A stretch of DNA of 30,113 bases, taken from contig MNCI01014592.1 in assembly GCA_015680685.1 (NCBI GenBank), positions 99,037 to 129,149 of the forward strand, written 5' to 3'. Under the pieces are notes generated by a model that ran no database searches, had not been told where the DNA came from, and saw only the letters and a list, made by a program, of their open reading frames with translations. The translations under genes were made by a program, and so were the position numbers. Positions 1-11,854 of the stretch are shown here, piece after piece. The first letter of the stretch is position 1; each line of letters opens with the position of its first letter. Source of the DNA: Gnetum montanum. Its lineage: Eukaryota > Streptophyta > Gnetopsida > Gnetales > Gnetaceae.

Positions 1-41
<41 letters not shown>
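1..41. repeat. (CT)n microsatellite at window edge
   Basis: Twenty uninterrupted CT units open the window and run into a short C-rich tract. The array may extend beyond the left edge. There is no evidence that it belongs to a gene. Confidence 0.97.
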
Positions 42-43
<2 letters not shown>

Positions 44-1167
44 CTCCCCTTCCAACCAATGTATGATTTATCAAAGGATCATCAACATAGTTGAAAAAAT
101 TATCACCTTTGTCATCCCATGTATATTATCCAAGAAGTAGTAATTTTATTCATTTTTGAAGTGTTGTAATTTCAACGATGCACAAAAGGACCAACTTTGT
201 TGTAGTTGATGTAGCCATGAAGTCAACTTTTCAAATTACTTACCACATTTAATGACTTAAGTAGCATCAATAGGAAAGGCCCAATGATTTTAGGAGTACC
301 TTTTCAAGTTTTCACCCTTATAAAAAATCTTTAAAAAGCCTTTTCTCTAGGGTAGGAACATGATTGTGTCCTTTATCTTTTTCAAAAGTGCCCTTTTGGG
401 TTTTCATTTTTACTAAAGACTTCCCAATAGGTTGATAAATTTTTACAATCTATAAGAAGGATAATTGTTATAATGGGATGACTTCATTCTTTATGAAGTT
501 ACATTTTCATATATGTGATATCAAAAATATCTTGGAAAGTATAAATTTGTAGATCTAGGGAAGGCTAATTTTTACTTCAATGGCTTACGCTTTGGCTACT
601 AGCATAAGTGGTTGTCTAGGTGTTCCACCAAGGAGGAGGAAATCTAATCCAATGATCCATACATTAAATAAGAAGGAGGAAAACCATCCTAATAGTGCAT
701 GCAAATGATTGTAAACAACCAATCAATTTTTGTAATTCTAGTTAAGTGATTTTGTTGCTTTTAAACATGTAAGGTGATATGATTAATGTTTAGCACTTTT
801 GATAATTTTTAGGCGGACCCTTATTCCTAGGAAACTTTTGTGTTTCAAAGGTGAGGGCATCCATGTAGGTTTCCCTTTCTCATTGGTCATTTATTCGATA
901 TACTTAACCAACAAGTTGGATCCATATTGAGATAAGTGGTGTGATCGATAGGTTTCCTATAAAGTTTTAAGACTACATAAAGGAATTGTCACATGGAATG
1001 TCCCATCATGAGTCCTCCTCCCTCTAGAGACTTCCACTATATACCTAGGCAATAACACCTACAATGCATGTTTAGCTCCTTAGAAACCTAAATAAACTTT
1101 CCTAGATACAATCCCTAAGGTTCCTAACCAAACCTTAAAATATAGGATTAAAAGTCGTACCCACTAA
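42..1167. other. Gene-free AT-rich stretch left of element A
   Basis: About 1.1 kb with stops in all frames at short intervals and no recognisable domain, RNA gene or repeat copy found elsewhere in the window. It ends exactly where the TGAAGCACCAG start of the element A LTR begins. It could be older transposon debris, but nothing in the sequence shows which kind. Confidence 0.5.
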
Positions 1168-2201
1168 TGAAGCACCAGTTGGTTGAGATATCATAGATGC
1201 TATGTTCTAGATGCTACGTTGCATCTGCATTATAGTATCCCTATCGGTGTGTCTCAATTGGTTGCTACATAATAGATGCTACATCGCATCCACGATGTCG
1301 TAGATATGACATCGCAACTACGTCAACACAACCCTATCAATGCATACACATCGATGCTATCCCGTCAACGCATGCGTGGACGCATTGACACGTACGCATC
1401 AATGTACTATGTGTTTTGGCCTATAAATACACATGCTCCCACTGTGTATTTGACATTCTTTTGTCAATAGAGTAATTGAACCCTTGCAGTTTTATTCCAT
1501 AGTCTTAAAGAACAGTTAGTGAGTGCCCATAGTTTGAATCTGAGTTAGTTGTATGTCATCTTATTCGAGTGGCAATGTACATGGACAAAGTACATGAACA
1601 ACAATAAGATTGAGATTGATTCTTATTCATTATAGCACTTTAACTTAGATTAAATTTACTTTCCATGTAATTTTACTTTACATGTACTTACTTGATATTT
1701 ACGTTTCATGTACTTCGTGAATATTTACATTTCCATGCACGTTAATCAATTGGTGGAATAAGCATAATTAGTTTCAAGTGTAAACACATATTTGCTTGGT
1801 AATCCTAGTAGCGTTATTACTTAGTTCACCTAGTGGCATAGCACTTGGTAATCTCAATAGTGGATACATAGGTTTAGGACATGTACAACAAGCTAGGAAT
1901 AAACACTCATCACCTATAGGCTAGTTATATTTTACTTTTTGTTGTTAATTAGATTAAATATTTAATTTCTCTATTATCATTAGGAGTAGCATAAGGCCAA
2001 AACAACATCAATTATCATATGCCTCACTTTGGACTAAACCATATGTGACAAAGCTACCACTAGTCCAAGGGGAAGGATAAAATCCTACAATCAATGCTTA
2101 ACAATCTAGATGCCATGCTTGTCCCATCCACAAAATTTGACCGAATCGTCCATGAATGCTTGTGATTCGTATAGTGGGGTGTAGGGGGTACCCATTGCTC
2201 A
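1168..2201 (+). repeat. 5' LTR of element A
   Basis: Begins TGAAGCACCAG and ends CTCA, 1,034 bases. The first 250 bases (U3) hold several direct and inverted copies of a module like TAGATGCTA(T/C)(A/G)T. A TATA box (TATAAATA) is at 1422-1429. Further down are two copies of the CTTGGTAATC...AGTGG module that recurs in every LTR of this window. The paired copy starts at 7751. Confidence 0.92.
1422..1429 (+). promoter_or_regulatory. TATA box of element A 5' LTR
   Basis: TATAAATA sits after the repeat-rich U3 part. The same box, with the same flanking CTCCC about ten bases downstream, is at 7991-7998 in the 3' LTR. Confidence 0.7.
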
Positions 2202-2205
2202 TGAT

Positions 2206-2223
2206 TAGCACCATTGTCGAGGA
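2206..2223 (+). promoter_or_regulatory. Decayed primer binding site (tRNA-Asp type), element A
   Basis: Four bases after the LTR end lies TAGCACCATTGTCGAGGA. This is a mutated form of TGGCGCCGTTGCCGGGGA, the complement of the 3' end of plant tRNA-Asp used by many plant Ty3/gypsy elements of the Tat/Athila branch. Most differences are G-to-A or C-to-T changes. Confidence 0.75.
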
Positions 2224-2334
2224 TGATGCTAGTTATCCAGACTAGTTATATTATAAACGATCGCTGTAAAAGTATTAATAATTTATCTTTTAGAAAATAT
2301 TAATATTTTATTTTAAGTCACACATGTTAAAAAC

Positions 2335-4558
2335 ATGTCTTCTTCACATAGGACCAATAATGCATCATATGATGAAAACACTCATAGGAGAAACAATAGG
2401 TTCTATATTGAAGAGAATTAGAGTGAACAACCTCAAGTAGGGTTTTTATATGCTCATATCCACCATTACTACATGCAAGTACTACATTCAACTAGTGTAG
2501 AAAATCCTAGAGGAGATGGAATAAGTCATAGAATAAGAAGGTCCTCAAGGCCTAAGACCTCCTAAAAACCTAGAAAAGATAAATAAAGAGACCATGGGGG
2601 GAGACATAGGAGCCATGACGATTCTCTCAGTTCCTTATATTCCTCTTCCTCTTCAACATCTAGTTCTGATAAAGGTGAACATAGGTATAGCAATAAAGCT
2701 CCACTGTGGGGTTTAGATGAAAATAGAAATCAAACCCAAGGGCAAAATTAAAGACTTCAAAGTGAGCATGGATAAGATCATTACTACTAAACAAATAAAA
2801 ATAGATATTCTCACCATGACATGTTTGATACTGATTAACCCTTGTTGGTTACTAAGGGCTTGACACAAATTAGGAAGGTAGTTTAGATACCCCAGAGGCA
2901 TCAAAGGGATAGTTGCATCAAATAGCTTGATATGGATAACATTCCTAAATTTAGAGGAGGCTACAATTCTAATCCACAACATCATTTACAAGCCTTCCAT
3001 GATGCCTACGGCTTGCAAAACATTAAACACAAGTGGCAAAAGCTTAAGCTCTTTCCTAGGACATTAGTAAATGACGTTGAAAGTTGGTATAGATCATTGG
3101 AACTCAATTCAATCCACCAGTGGTCCACAATGCTAGACCTCTTCAACGAGAAACACAAAACCTATGCGAGAGTGTCCAACCTAAGAAAACAAATCTAAGG
3201 ATGGAAGCAAGAAAATCATGAACCCCTAGATGTGACCTTGGATAGATACTATTCATTACTACATAGATGTCCTAGCCATGATTTCTCTCAAAAAGAGCAA
3301 CTTTTTCACATCATAGATGGGCTTCGTAATCAAATGAGATAGACCCCTGGGATTTATGCCTAAAGTCAATTATCTGAACTAAAAGCCCATAAGATACAAA
3401 GGCTAATCAAGTAGGTGGAAAAAGAAGAAAGAGAGCTATGTAAATGAGAGAATGTAGAGGAATATAACTAGGATCCAATGTTTCAAAAGAAGAGGATCCA
3501 TATCTATTATGAGGAAAAAGAGGCAACTCTCAATGAGATGATTTTACAGCAAACCTTGCCAATACAAAAATCTATCACTAAACTTAAAGCAAGGATAGAG
3601 AAGATGTAAGAGTTGATGAATGATAAAGTTACAACCTACATGAAAATTATAGAGGAGAGAATAACACAACAAGAATCGAGTGATCAAAATAATAAGAGGA
3701 AAACAACCCAAGAAATCAGTAGGAACACTTATTGACAAAAAGGAAAAATAGCTGAAGAAGAAGAGCCTATAGACTTAACCACAAAAGATGATGACGGATG
3801 TGACATTTGCCTATATGACCATCCAAAGGATGATTGCCCAATCATGTTATTAGGCGTTTGCTTTAAATCCCAAGTTCATACAAAGGCAAATGCTTAGGAA
3901 ATTACCTTTTTCTCAAGGTAATTATAGACAATCCTACAATCAACCGTACTATCGTAGTGGGACTTCTTACTAGCCTTAACACTATCATCAACCATAGTGG
4001 CAAAACCCACAATTATGGAGGAGGCCATCATCAAACCAACACTACCCTTACTACTAGCTAGACCTGTACAAATATTATGTTCAACAACCTATTTCACCAA
4101 CTAGTTCCACTTCCTCTACCTCAAATCACTACTACCACTCTCCCGAATATCATCAATCCATGACATCTTCAGTGGGATCACCACCTCATGCTTCTCATCC
4201 TTCATCATATCCTCAATATTCTCATACTTTCCTCCACCATATGTCACCACCAACAACACAAGAAGGTTTGACACCACAACATCAATGAAAGAATGCCACT
4301 TGTGTTGTGAACATACACAGAAATGATAATGCTAGTAGATCTCAACCACAACCTTGTAAACATCTTTTTTTTAGGGAAATTTCCTCACACAAGCACAAAG
4401 CTCATAAACCTGCTAGAGCATCAAAACTTGCACAAGGCCAATCTGGTGCAATACCCTTCCTCAAGAAAATAATGTCTCCCAATCATATGCAAAAGCCAAC
4501 AACCCTCATGGATCCAACACAAGGCATACAAGATGAACCTATCATTATGAAGAGATAG
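2335..4558 (+). pseudogene. gag: gag of element A, multiply interrupted
   Basis: Gag forms the retrotransposon particle and binds its RNA. From the ATG at 2335 one frame runs for about 520 codons with no frameshift but about 17 in-frame stops. It has a basic, Ser-rich N-terminal part (2500-2690), then the conserved Gag core from about 2920 (IPKFRGGYN, WQKLKLFPRTL, ESWYRSL, and after a stop RCPSHDFSQKEQLFHIIDGLRNQ). A zinc knuckle of form C-x2-C-x3-H-x4-C lies at 3799-3837. One frameshift at about 3840-3890 moves the frame to a Gln/Ser/Pro/His-rich tail that ends at 4558. The core is shared with the gag of element B at 28.4 kb. The product cannot be made in full. Family assignment is firm; the exact clade is inferred from the primer site. 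Confidence 0.85.
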
Positions 4559-5150
4559 AAATCTCCATGCATTAATGATAATAATAATAAAGGGTGCAAT
4601 TGTGGGCTAGAAGCTTACAATATTAACACAACCCCTATACCAATCCACGATAAAGTTATGGAACAAGTGTGGGAGTGGAAACAAGTCTAAACAATAGCCA
4701 CTACATCAAAGACATCTAGTGGCTTGAAAATGAGAATATAAAACTATTTCAAAGATGCATGGAACCCACTGATCCACTTATTAGTTATAGACTTAAGAAA
4801 ATAGACCAAATAGAGGACTCATACATAGATATCTTACACTTTGATTATACATTGAAAGAGGATGTTAAACATAAAGGCCTTGGAATTAAAATAGAAAATC
4901 AAGAAGAAGAAGCAAACACATCTAGACCTCCTAAAATAGAAATTCCTTCAAGTCCAGTTGAAGATACATCTCCAAATGATCCAAACAAGAATTTCATCAA
5001 TGTTAGATGTGCTACCACATGAATAACTAAATTAGTAATGATAATGAATAGGACACTTGTGGTGTATAACCAAGGGATTGTGTGGTCCATCTCCTGAATG
5101 TGCGGCCATAAGTTTAGTCATGGGGGAGATGTCCCATCCTGATTCAAGAA
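4559..5150 (+). other. Unassigned downstream part of element A
   Basis: An open stretch at 4759-5022 encodes about 87 residues with an acidic end (IENQEEEANTSRPP, SSPVEDTSPND). It may be a C-terminal extension of the element's Gag region, reached by another frameshift near 4750. It shows no protease motif (D-S/T-G). No family recognised. Confidence 0.35.
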
Positions 5151-5440
5151 TTAATAAGTATTTTTTGCTTTTTTATTTTATAATTTTTTATCATTTTCCC
5201 ATTTTTTCCAAAATTTTCTATTTCTTAATATGTTTTTTATTTCTTGATATTTCTCTTTTCTTTATAATTTTCTCTTTTCTTGAGTAATTTTCTTGATGTT
5301 TTATGAATATCTTTTAAGTTTTTATTAATAAAATTGCCAAGCCATGATGCAAAAGTCAATGCTATGTGTTGGGTTTTTGTGCTATGCTATCAAGATGATT
5401 GGGTAAGTGATTGTGTAAAGCAAAGAGACAACCTCATTGA
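5151..5440. other. T-rich gene-free stretch within element A
   Basis: Strongly T-rich on the plus strand up to about 5300, with a run of low-complexity open frame that only reflects base composition. No coding or regulatory feature is supported. Confidence 0.5.
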
Positions 5441-5887
5441 TGAGTGGCAAGGTACCCCTACACTCAACCATACGAATATGAGTGTCTCACGTGCAATCCA
5501 GTTGAACTCCAAGGACTAAGTGCTTACATGCCTTAATGGAACACTCAGAGTTAATCAATCTTTGTCCTCCTAAACTTACTTGTATTATCACGGTTGTATG
5601 GTTAAGTAAGTTTGAGGTATATGATTTTTATAACTTTTATCTTTTTGGTGTCTTATGCTAATGAGGGAAAGGGAAAGATAACTAAGTGACTAACTTACCT
5701 TAACTATTCATTAACTACGTTTTAATTTTCCTGACACCAGTATCCATTCCCACTTGCTGCACACATCCTGAACCAGTGCAACGCTGCTGGGATTACCAAA
5801 CACTACTCATTACTGGGTTACCAAGCGCTACACACATGCTCAAAGCAATCGTACTGAGTGTACTTAACTAGGAGAGTCAAGGGTTGA
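5441..5887 (-). repeat. Minus-strand LTR fragment of a D-related family
   Basis: Read on the minus strand this is the second half of an LTR. 5441 starts with the complement of the ...CTCA LTR end (TGAGTGGCAAGGTACCCC), closely matching the complement of the D-family LTR end near 29474. The match continues patchily to the complement of the GTAGCGCTTGGTAACCCAGT module (5785-5835) and of TCTCTCACCCTT (about 5875). Similarity stops at the ambiguous base 5888, so the U3 and TATA half is missing. No clear primer site abuts 5441. It is a truncated insertion or a rearrangement inside element A. Confidence 0.72.
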
Positions 5888-7736
5888 NATCGCGATTCAT
5901 CACTCATCCATCCCTCCAATTCTTTGAATAAAAGGTCTTTGTCATGAAAGTAATTTGGTTCTTCTTTCATGAAACTAAAATCATCAATGATCATTGTACC
6001 TTGAAGAAAGAGGAAACGACCAAGTGGGAATGACAAAGGATGTGACCTTAAGGGGACTTGTTGGATTCTCTTCTTGACTTCCTTCATGTGGTTTATGACT
6101 TCTTATGGAACATATCATCACTCCTCCATTGACCAATAAATAGAAAACTAGGTCTTTGCATGGTGTGGTTTCCATTTCATAATAATTTAAAAGAAAAAAA
6201 CAAAAAAATAATAATGGAAATTCAAAGCACATCCCTTAGACACAATAATGGGCTATAAGCACTAGTTATGGGGCTAGAAAGACATGTTACCCATGCTTGA
6301 AGGCTCCCCTTTAACTAAGGCCCTTTCTTCCTTCTTCTCTTGTTGGAGTGATGATTGTTCTTTGTGGTGGTTATAGACTCATGATGGTTGGCAAGAAGGA
6401 ACACATTAATGGTATGGACTAGGTTTGAACTTGGATAGATAGCTATGCTGATCATTTTAATCACATCTATTACAAGAACCTATTAGGAACATGGTAAACA
6501 CCTTACATCCTCGTCTTTACAATCCCTTCTTATCCCATTATTCACTTCATTGCTGCATGTGATTATGAGCCTAATGGTTTTGTGTAGCATGGTACAACAT
6601 CCCAACCAAGGTAGTTGTGTGTTGTTTGGAACAAAGGCATGGTCTACATTTCAGTTCTAGGGTGCCCATGGACATCTATAGAAGTGGTTATGCAAGGGCA
6701 TTATGGTAGGAGCCTACTTTGGGGAGGATCCAGCTGCATAACTTTTGTTGATCATGGTTTTGAACTAATCTTCCAATCTTCCAAAACATCATTGATGGTT
6801 TCTCTAAATTTATGCATGATTTTGGGACTATTTCTCATCAATTTCAATCAATGTTAATTAATTTTTACTACTTTTCTATCTCAATATCCTTCAAATTAAA
6901 ACTTTCTTGGCCATCTTCTACATTATACCTTTGATTTTCATTATTTAAAAACTTGTGCACTTCTAGAGTTATGCTCATTAGTCATGGGGGCTAGGGATGT
7001 TCACTTTGAAATTTTTGAAAATTTTCTAACATTATATTTGTGAACATTATGGTAACTAATAGTAATTGATCAAAATAATGTGAACAACTTGATGATTTTA
7101 GTTACCTCATAACCTTGGAAATAAGTACTTTATCATCACCTTGTGCTTAAATGATAACATTTTTTTAAGCAATGAAAACTAAGGGATTCGAAAAGGGTTA
7201 ATTATCAAAGAAAATTTACCAAAACTAATCTTGATCCTTTGGTGATTGTAGGTGATGCTAAAAAGAAACACCTAAGGAAGAAGGTCTTTTGCCAGGCATG
7301 GAAATGAAGCCATGAGAGGGACAAAGAAGGATATGCTCATGGATAAACAGTAGTATATACAAGCACTAAAGCTCAAACATCATCTATTTGTTGAACCCAT
7401 GGGACGATGAGAAGACATTTAAGTCCATCCTTTAGAAATGATCTACATAAGAAGAGAAGCATCAACATAACAATCAAGGTTGGAAGTCTACCATCGCTAG
7501 CAGTAACAAGAAGAATCATCTTCAGTGGATCTTTGAAGACCTTTGCAAATTTTATAACTTTAATTTCTATCACGTCTTTATTGTCATTTTGTACTACATC
7601 CACTCGAATAAAAATTTGTAATGCAGTACTTAGAGTTAGCCAATAGTTAGTGTCAGTTAATAATCCCATCATTCCCAATTTTTTACAAAGAAAGCTCAAT
7701 CCTAACCTGTTAACTCAAGGATGAGTTTTTACTCAG
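5888..7736. other. Unassigned internal 3' part of element A
   Basis: Base 5888 is N, the only ambiguous base in the window, and lies at the edge of the minus-strand LTR fragment. Beyond it are only short open frames on either strand (for example 5890-6087 minus and 7373-7699 minus), none with a family I recognise. This is where pol would be expected in an autonomous element. Confidence 0.5.
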
Positions 7737-7748
7737 TTGTGGGGGTAT
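7737..7748 (+). promoter_or_regulatory. Polypurine tract of element A
   Basis: TTGTGGGGGTA lies just before the TGAAGCATCAG start of the 3' LTR. A purine-rich tract here primes plus-strand synthesis in LTR retrotransposons. It is short and G-rich rather than a long A/G run. Confidence 0.6.
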
Positions 7749-7750
7749 GA

Positions 7751-8753
7751 TGAAGCATCAGTTGGCTGAGATATTGTAGATGTTATGTGGCATCTATGTT
7801 GTAGCATCCCTGTCGGTGTGTCTCAATTGGTTATTACATCATAGATACTACATCACATCTACGATGTTGTAAATGCAATATCCTAGCTACATCAATAGAT
7901 ACGTGTCGACACAGCCCCATCAATGCAATCCCATCGATGCATGTGTTGATGCGTTGATGTGCATGCGTCAACATAGTGTGTGTTTTTGCTTATAAATACG
8001 TGTGCTCCCGCCCTGTATTTAGCAATCTTTTGTCAATAAAGTAGCCAAACCCTTGTAGTTTTATTTTGTTATCTTAGAGAATAGTCAACGAGTGCTTGCA
8101 ATGTGGATCAAAGTTAGTTGTATGGCACCTTATTCGAGTCGCAATGTACCTAGATACATTCCATGAATGACAATAAGATCAAGATTGATTCTTATTCATT
8201 ACAGCACTTTGACTTAGATTAAATTTACTTTCCATGTAATTTTACTTTACATGTACTTAGTTAATATTTATGTTTCATGTACTTAGTTAATATTTACATT
8301 TCCATGCAAGTTAATCAATTGGCAAAATGAGCACGACCAATTTCGAGCGTAAACTTGTATTCTCTTGGTAATCCTAGTAGCATTATTGCTTAGTTCACCT
8401 AGTAGTGTAGCGCTTGGTAATCCCAGTAGTGGATATGTGGGTTTAGGATGTGTACAACAAGCTAGGAATGAACACTCATTACCTATAGGCTAGCTTAGAC
8501 ATTACTTTTTGTTGTTAATTAGATTAAATAATTAATTTCTCTATTATTGTTAGGAGTAACATAAGGCCAAAACAACATCAATAATCATATGCCTCACTTT
8601 GGACTAAATCATACATGACAAAGCTACCACTAGTCCAAGGGGGGAGACAACGTCTTGCGATCAATGCTTAACAATCTAGATGCCACGCTAGTCCCATCCA
8701 CGGAATTCGACCAGATTGCATGTGAATGCTTGTGATTCGTGTCATTGGGTGTA
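7751..8753 (+). repeat. 3' LTR of element A, 3' end lost
   Basis: A direct copy of 1168-2201, starting TGAAGCATCAG, with TATA box at 7991-7998. It follows the 5' copy through the shared GCTTGTGATTCGT segment to GGGTGTA at about 8753, after which the expected GGGGGTACCCATTGCTCA is replaced by unrelated AT-rich sequence. A deletion or later rearrangement removed the terminus, which explains why no target-site duplication is seen. Confidence 0.9.
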
Positions 8754-10140
8754 AATAATAAAATAGGAAAAAAAATTATCCCTCCTTACCGAAATAAAGA
8801 GTGCTAGAAATGATAATTCCAAAGAAATCTTACTCATATCTAGGCATTGTATTATTACAAAGTTAGATAAAAAAAGTTTGCAAAGGGAAGAATCTTGCTT
8901 CACATCTACCACCTTGTAATCAACAAAGTAATAGAATGAATAATGTATCAAAATGGAAAACACATTGCTCCAAAATATCCAATGATTAAAAGATACATAA
9001 TAATAACAACTTCAATGTTCATAAGAAGTAATCTTTCCTACATTATTTAACTTTGACCTATTTGAAATACATGAAAATAATACCATCTCTTCTCTTAGTA
9101 TCCTCTCCCTTTGAACCCTCATCCATCCCAGATTCCACACTTAGCAGTGACTCTACTTATACCTAGTTGCACGTCCCATAGACATCTAGCATTTACAACA
9201 TTACCACTTGCTTTCCCATAGACATCCTTGATGACGTTAAGCCATCCCTAACATCCACACCTTAACCTTTTGAATCCCCCTTCGCCTTTGCTGAAGATAG
9301 GGTAACCCCTCTTACTTCACCTCCTTCATCACCCTCTCAACTGCCAAGTCCTAATCATGCTTAATAGCCCCCCATGCTCTAGTAAACATGACCTTCCCCA
9401 TTTTTGTGAGCTCATGAATGAGCACACCCCCAATGTTGTCATGTTATTGTTCATCATAAGCAATTCTGGGTATGTGTAGCTAGGGCTTTTAGCTTGTATT
9501 ACCCACCTCATGCTACCGACTCCCTACTTGAACTCACCTTCCCCTATGACTGACATTGCTATTTGCCCTAATGATGCCCCTATCGATAATAGATATCGTG
9601 AGTTGCAACCAACAAACCTCCTTTATGAGGGGGACATGTTTAACCCAATAATGTTTAGGTAGGTGTTTATGCCCCTTGAACATGACAATGATGATGCCCC
9701 AGCCATGGCATAACTATCTTACTTGCAATTCCTTGTCTCAACATTGTTGCCTTGTTGCTCGACATCAAAGACACGTCACAACCAAATGTCCATTGATTAA
9801 CAATTATTTTGTTTGGTCCTATCATGTTAATAACATTTTTCTTTGTTTCAACCCTACAACCGGCTCAAGACATTGAAATAATTATCACCTAGAGGTTCAA
9901 TGCTCATCTTGCCAAGGTGGGTTCCTGGAAGGGCATGGATGAGCAAAAACTTAACCTCCTTTGAGTAACTTCAGCCAAGCTTAAACCCAACTCTAACCAC
10001 TTGATGAAGAAATATATTTCATCACTCTAAATTATGGCCCCTTTTTAAAAACCTTTTGTTTATATTAATATGAGTGAGTATGGAAGAAATCTCTAGGTTA
10101 TGATACCGAACCCGAGTTTTTTCGTCCATAAAAAAAACTG
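8754..10140. other. Unassigned stretch right of element A
   Basis: No known gene or repeat recognised. A decayed coding-like piece at 9573-9798 (plus strand) reads RYRELQPTNLLYEGDMF and, past single stops, MPLEHDNDDAPAMA and LQFLVSTLLPCCSTSKT. Its runs of open frame broken by isolated stops suggest an old pseudogene or transposon remnant, but I cannot place it in a family. Confidence 0.35.
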
Positions 10141-10142
10141 CT

Positions 10143-10618
10143 ATGCAATTGCAGAGTGTAGATGGCGTCCTTGCTGAAAATCTGGCGATTCCGAAGACTG
10201 GTTTCAGCTTTTGCACCTTAGCCAAGGCAATGGGCTGCAACAGCAACAGTTCCAGAAGGCGATGCAAAGCTCTTCTGAGGCGGGTTCTGGGCAGATCAGA
10301 GATGGAGCAACAGGCGTTGGGTTTTGGTGGTATGGAGGAACCACAAACCAAGAAACCAGAACAGAGCAAGTTGTGCAGAAATGGCGTTGTTGATTTCGCA
10401 GTCAGTCACGGGGAGGCCAAGGTCCGCAGGAACAGATAGTGCTGGTTTTGCAGGATGTGGAGAACGCAACAGATTCCAGTTCCCTTGCGAGATGTGGAGA
10501 ACTGTGAGAGAAGATTTTCTGCGGGATCCTAGGTCCGGAACAGGGAAGATTTGCTGCAGCATCCAAGGTCCGCAACAGGGATAGCAGAAACTGAGCCGAC
10601 AGCAATACCAAAAACAAG
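10143..10618 (+). other. GC-richer exon-like block ending in a strong splice donor
   Basis: Composition changes sharply at about 10110: this block is far richer in G and C than its flanks. It ends AACAAG|GTAAGC, a near-ideal plant splice donor at 10619. The frame from ATG 10143 is open for 98 codons to 10439, with a basic segment (SSRRRCKALLRRVLGRSEMEQ), then stops, so the block would be partly untranslated. Three imperfect copies of a CCAAGGTCCGCAACAGGGA motif occur at 10417, 10528 and 10563, and a GATGTGGAGAAC motif occurs twice. It could be the first exon of a gene or of a noncoding RNA, or a fragment of an unrecognised repeat. No family recognised. Confidence 0.35.
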
Positions 10619-10977
10619 GTAAGCTTTCTGATCTAAGGTTGATCCTCTTTCTCATACCACTTAAATAGTGTATAAACACCAAAAAAAATAATACAAGTGT
10701 TTAGAGAGTGACTTGTTTTTCTGCCATTAAAGTGACTCTTCTTTTACACCAACTGCTATGGTAAGAATGCTTTCCTTTTATTGTTGCTTCTCCTGCTAAT
10801 CCGCTGTTTTGTTTGAGTTACAGTTCAATAGTAACCATTTGAGAATCTTCCATTCTGCCATATTTTTTAAGATTTTGTTAATTTCCAGTTTCATTATTGT
10901 CCTGTCACCTAATGCGTGACAAGACAAGAATATCGTGCACATGTGAGTGAATGCAATTCTGCTTTATCTTAATGCAG

Positions 10978-11047
10978 CTTAGCCGATTTGGTCGAAATTG
11001 GGATTGGAAAGAAAATATACCTAAAGTATTGCGATATCTACTTCCAA
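10978..11047 (+). other. Possible small exon
   Basis: A TTAATGCAG acceptor-like site precedes 70 bases that read LSRFGRNWDWKENIPKVLRY in one frame and end CCAA|GTAATT. It could be an internal exon of the gene suggested by the donor at 10619. The peptide was not recognised, and a C-rich low-complexity tract follows at 11066-11090. Weak evidence, listed because composition and sites agree. Confidence 0.2.
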
Positions 11048-11854
11048 GTAATTGCAATAACAACACCCCCACCCCCACCCCCCCTTCTTCCCCAAAAAAA
11101 AGGGATTTGACAACAGATCAAGAATGGTTTCTTTGGACGTCGAGAGTCATGCTTTTGAAACGTTTTCTGTTTTTGTATTTGATTCCATGTTCAACCTGTT
11201 TTTTACGCTTACGGTTAGGACTGATAATCTCCTCCAGCTAATCCCAAAAATGGGCCCACTAGTCCATGCCATCTCAGTGATTTGTAAAATCTTCAATTAC
11301 AGGAATTGCAGGTTTGTAGTCTCAACACCGTAGTTCAGTTTAATGTTTTTTTTTTCTTATTCTTAATCAAAGTGGATAAAAGGAAATATACAGGGCATTA
11401 TTTACCCATGGATTAAGTAGAGCAAAAGTGGTAGCAGCTTAGAGGTTTCATTCCAGGGTTAATACTGTGCATGTTATAATAATGATGGTGCAGAATGACA
11501 ATCATAAAAGACAATGAGAATAAGGCTAAGACTGACGTGATGGTTGTCTATCCAATCCAATGTTTTGCCTCAAAGGACTTTCAGAAAGTATGAGCACGTG
11601 CACCTTGGAATATGTAACTGGAAAATAGAGTGAGAATGTCATTTCAGACATCAATACATACTCAAATGTGCATGTGAGAAAGAAAATCATTTCCGAATCT
11701 TTGATCCCTCATCTTTAAATGCAAAATCTACTGGTTAGATGGCCCCAATTCCATGTTGCAAGGTTCATGTATGCATACTTTCAAGGGATAGTGAAGAAGT
11801 GGGAAAGATGGTGATAAAGGGAAGAAATTCCATAAGATAGATTAAATAACTGCT

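Larger units (their letters stand above)
1168..8753 (+). mobile_element. Element A: old Ty3/gypsy-type LTR retrotransposon, apparently without pol
   Basis: Two direct copies of an LTR of about 1 kb (1168-2201 and 7751-8753) flank 5.5 kb. A primer binding site follows the left LTR and a G-rich polypurine tract precedes the right one. The internal region begins with a gag reading frame with many stops and then loses recognisable coding. I found no protease, reverse transcriptase, RNase H or integrase motif, so the element resembles a large non-autonomous derivative, though heavy decay could hide pol. By eye the LTRs share roughly 85 percent of bases, so insertion is old. The right LTR lacks its last 20 or so bases and no target-site duplication was found. 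A minus-strand LTR fragment of a related family lies inside (5441-5887). Confidence 0.88.

Noticed and set aside
5057-5287. Hydrophobic, Phe-rich open frame
   Set aside because: It is a direct result of the T-rich sequence, with no codon pattern or homologue suggesting a membrane protein.
7373-7699. Minus-strand open frame of 108 codons near the end of element A
   Set aside because: I considered a hAT-type transposase remnant, but no legible motif supports it and the plus strand is also open there; it is probably chance.
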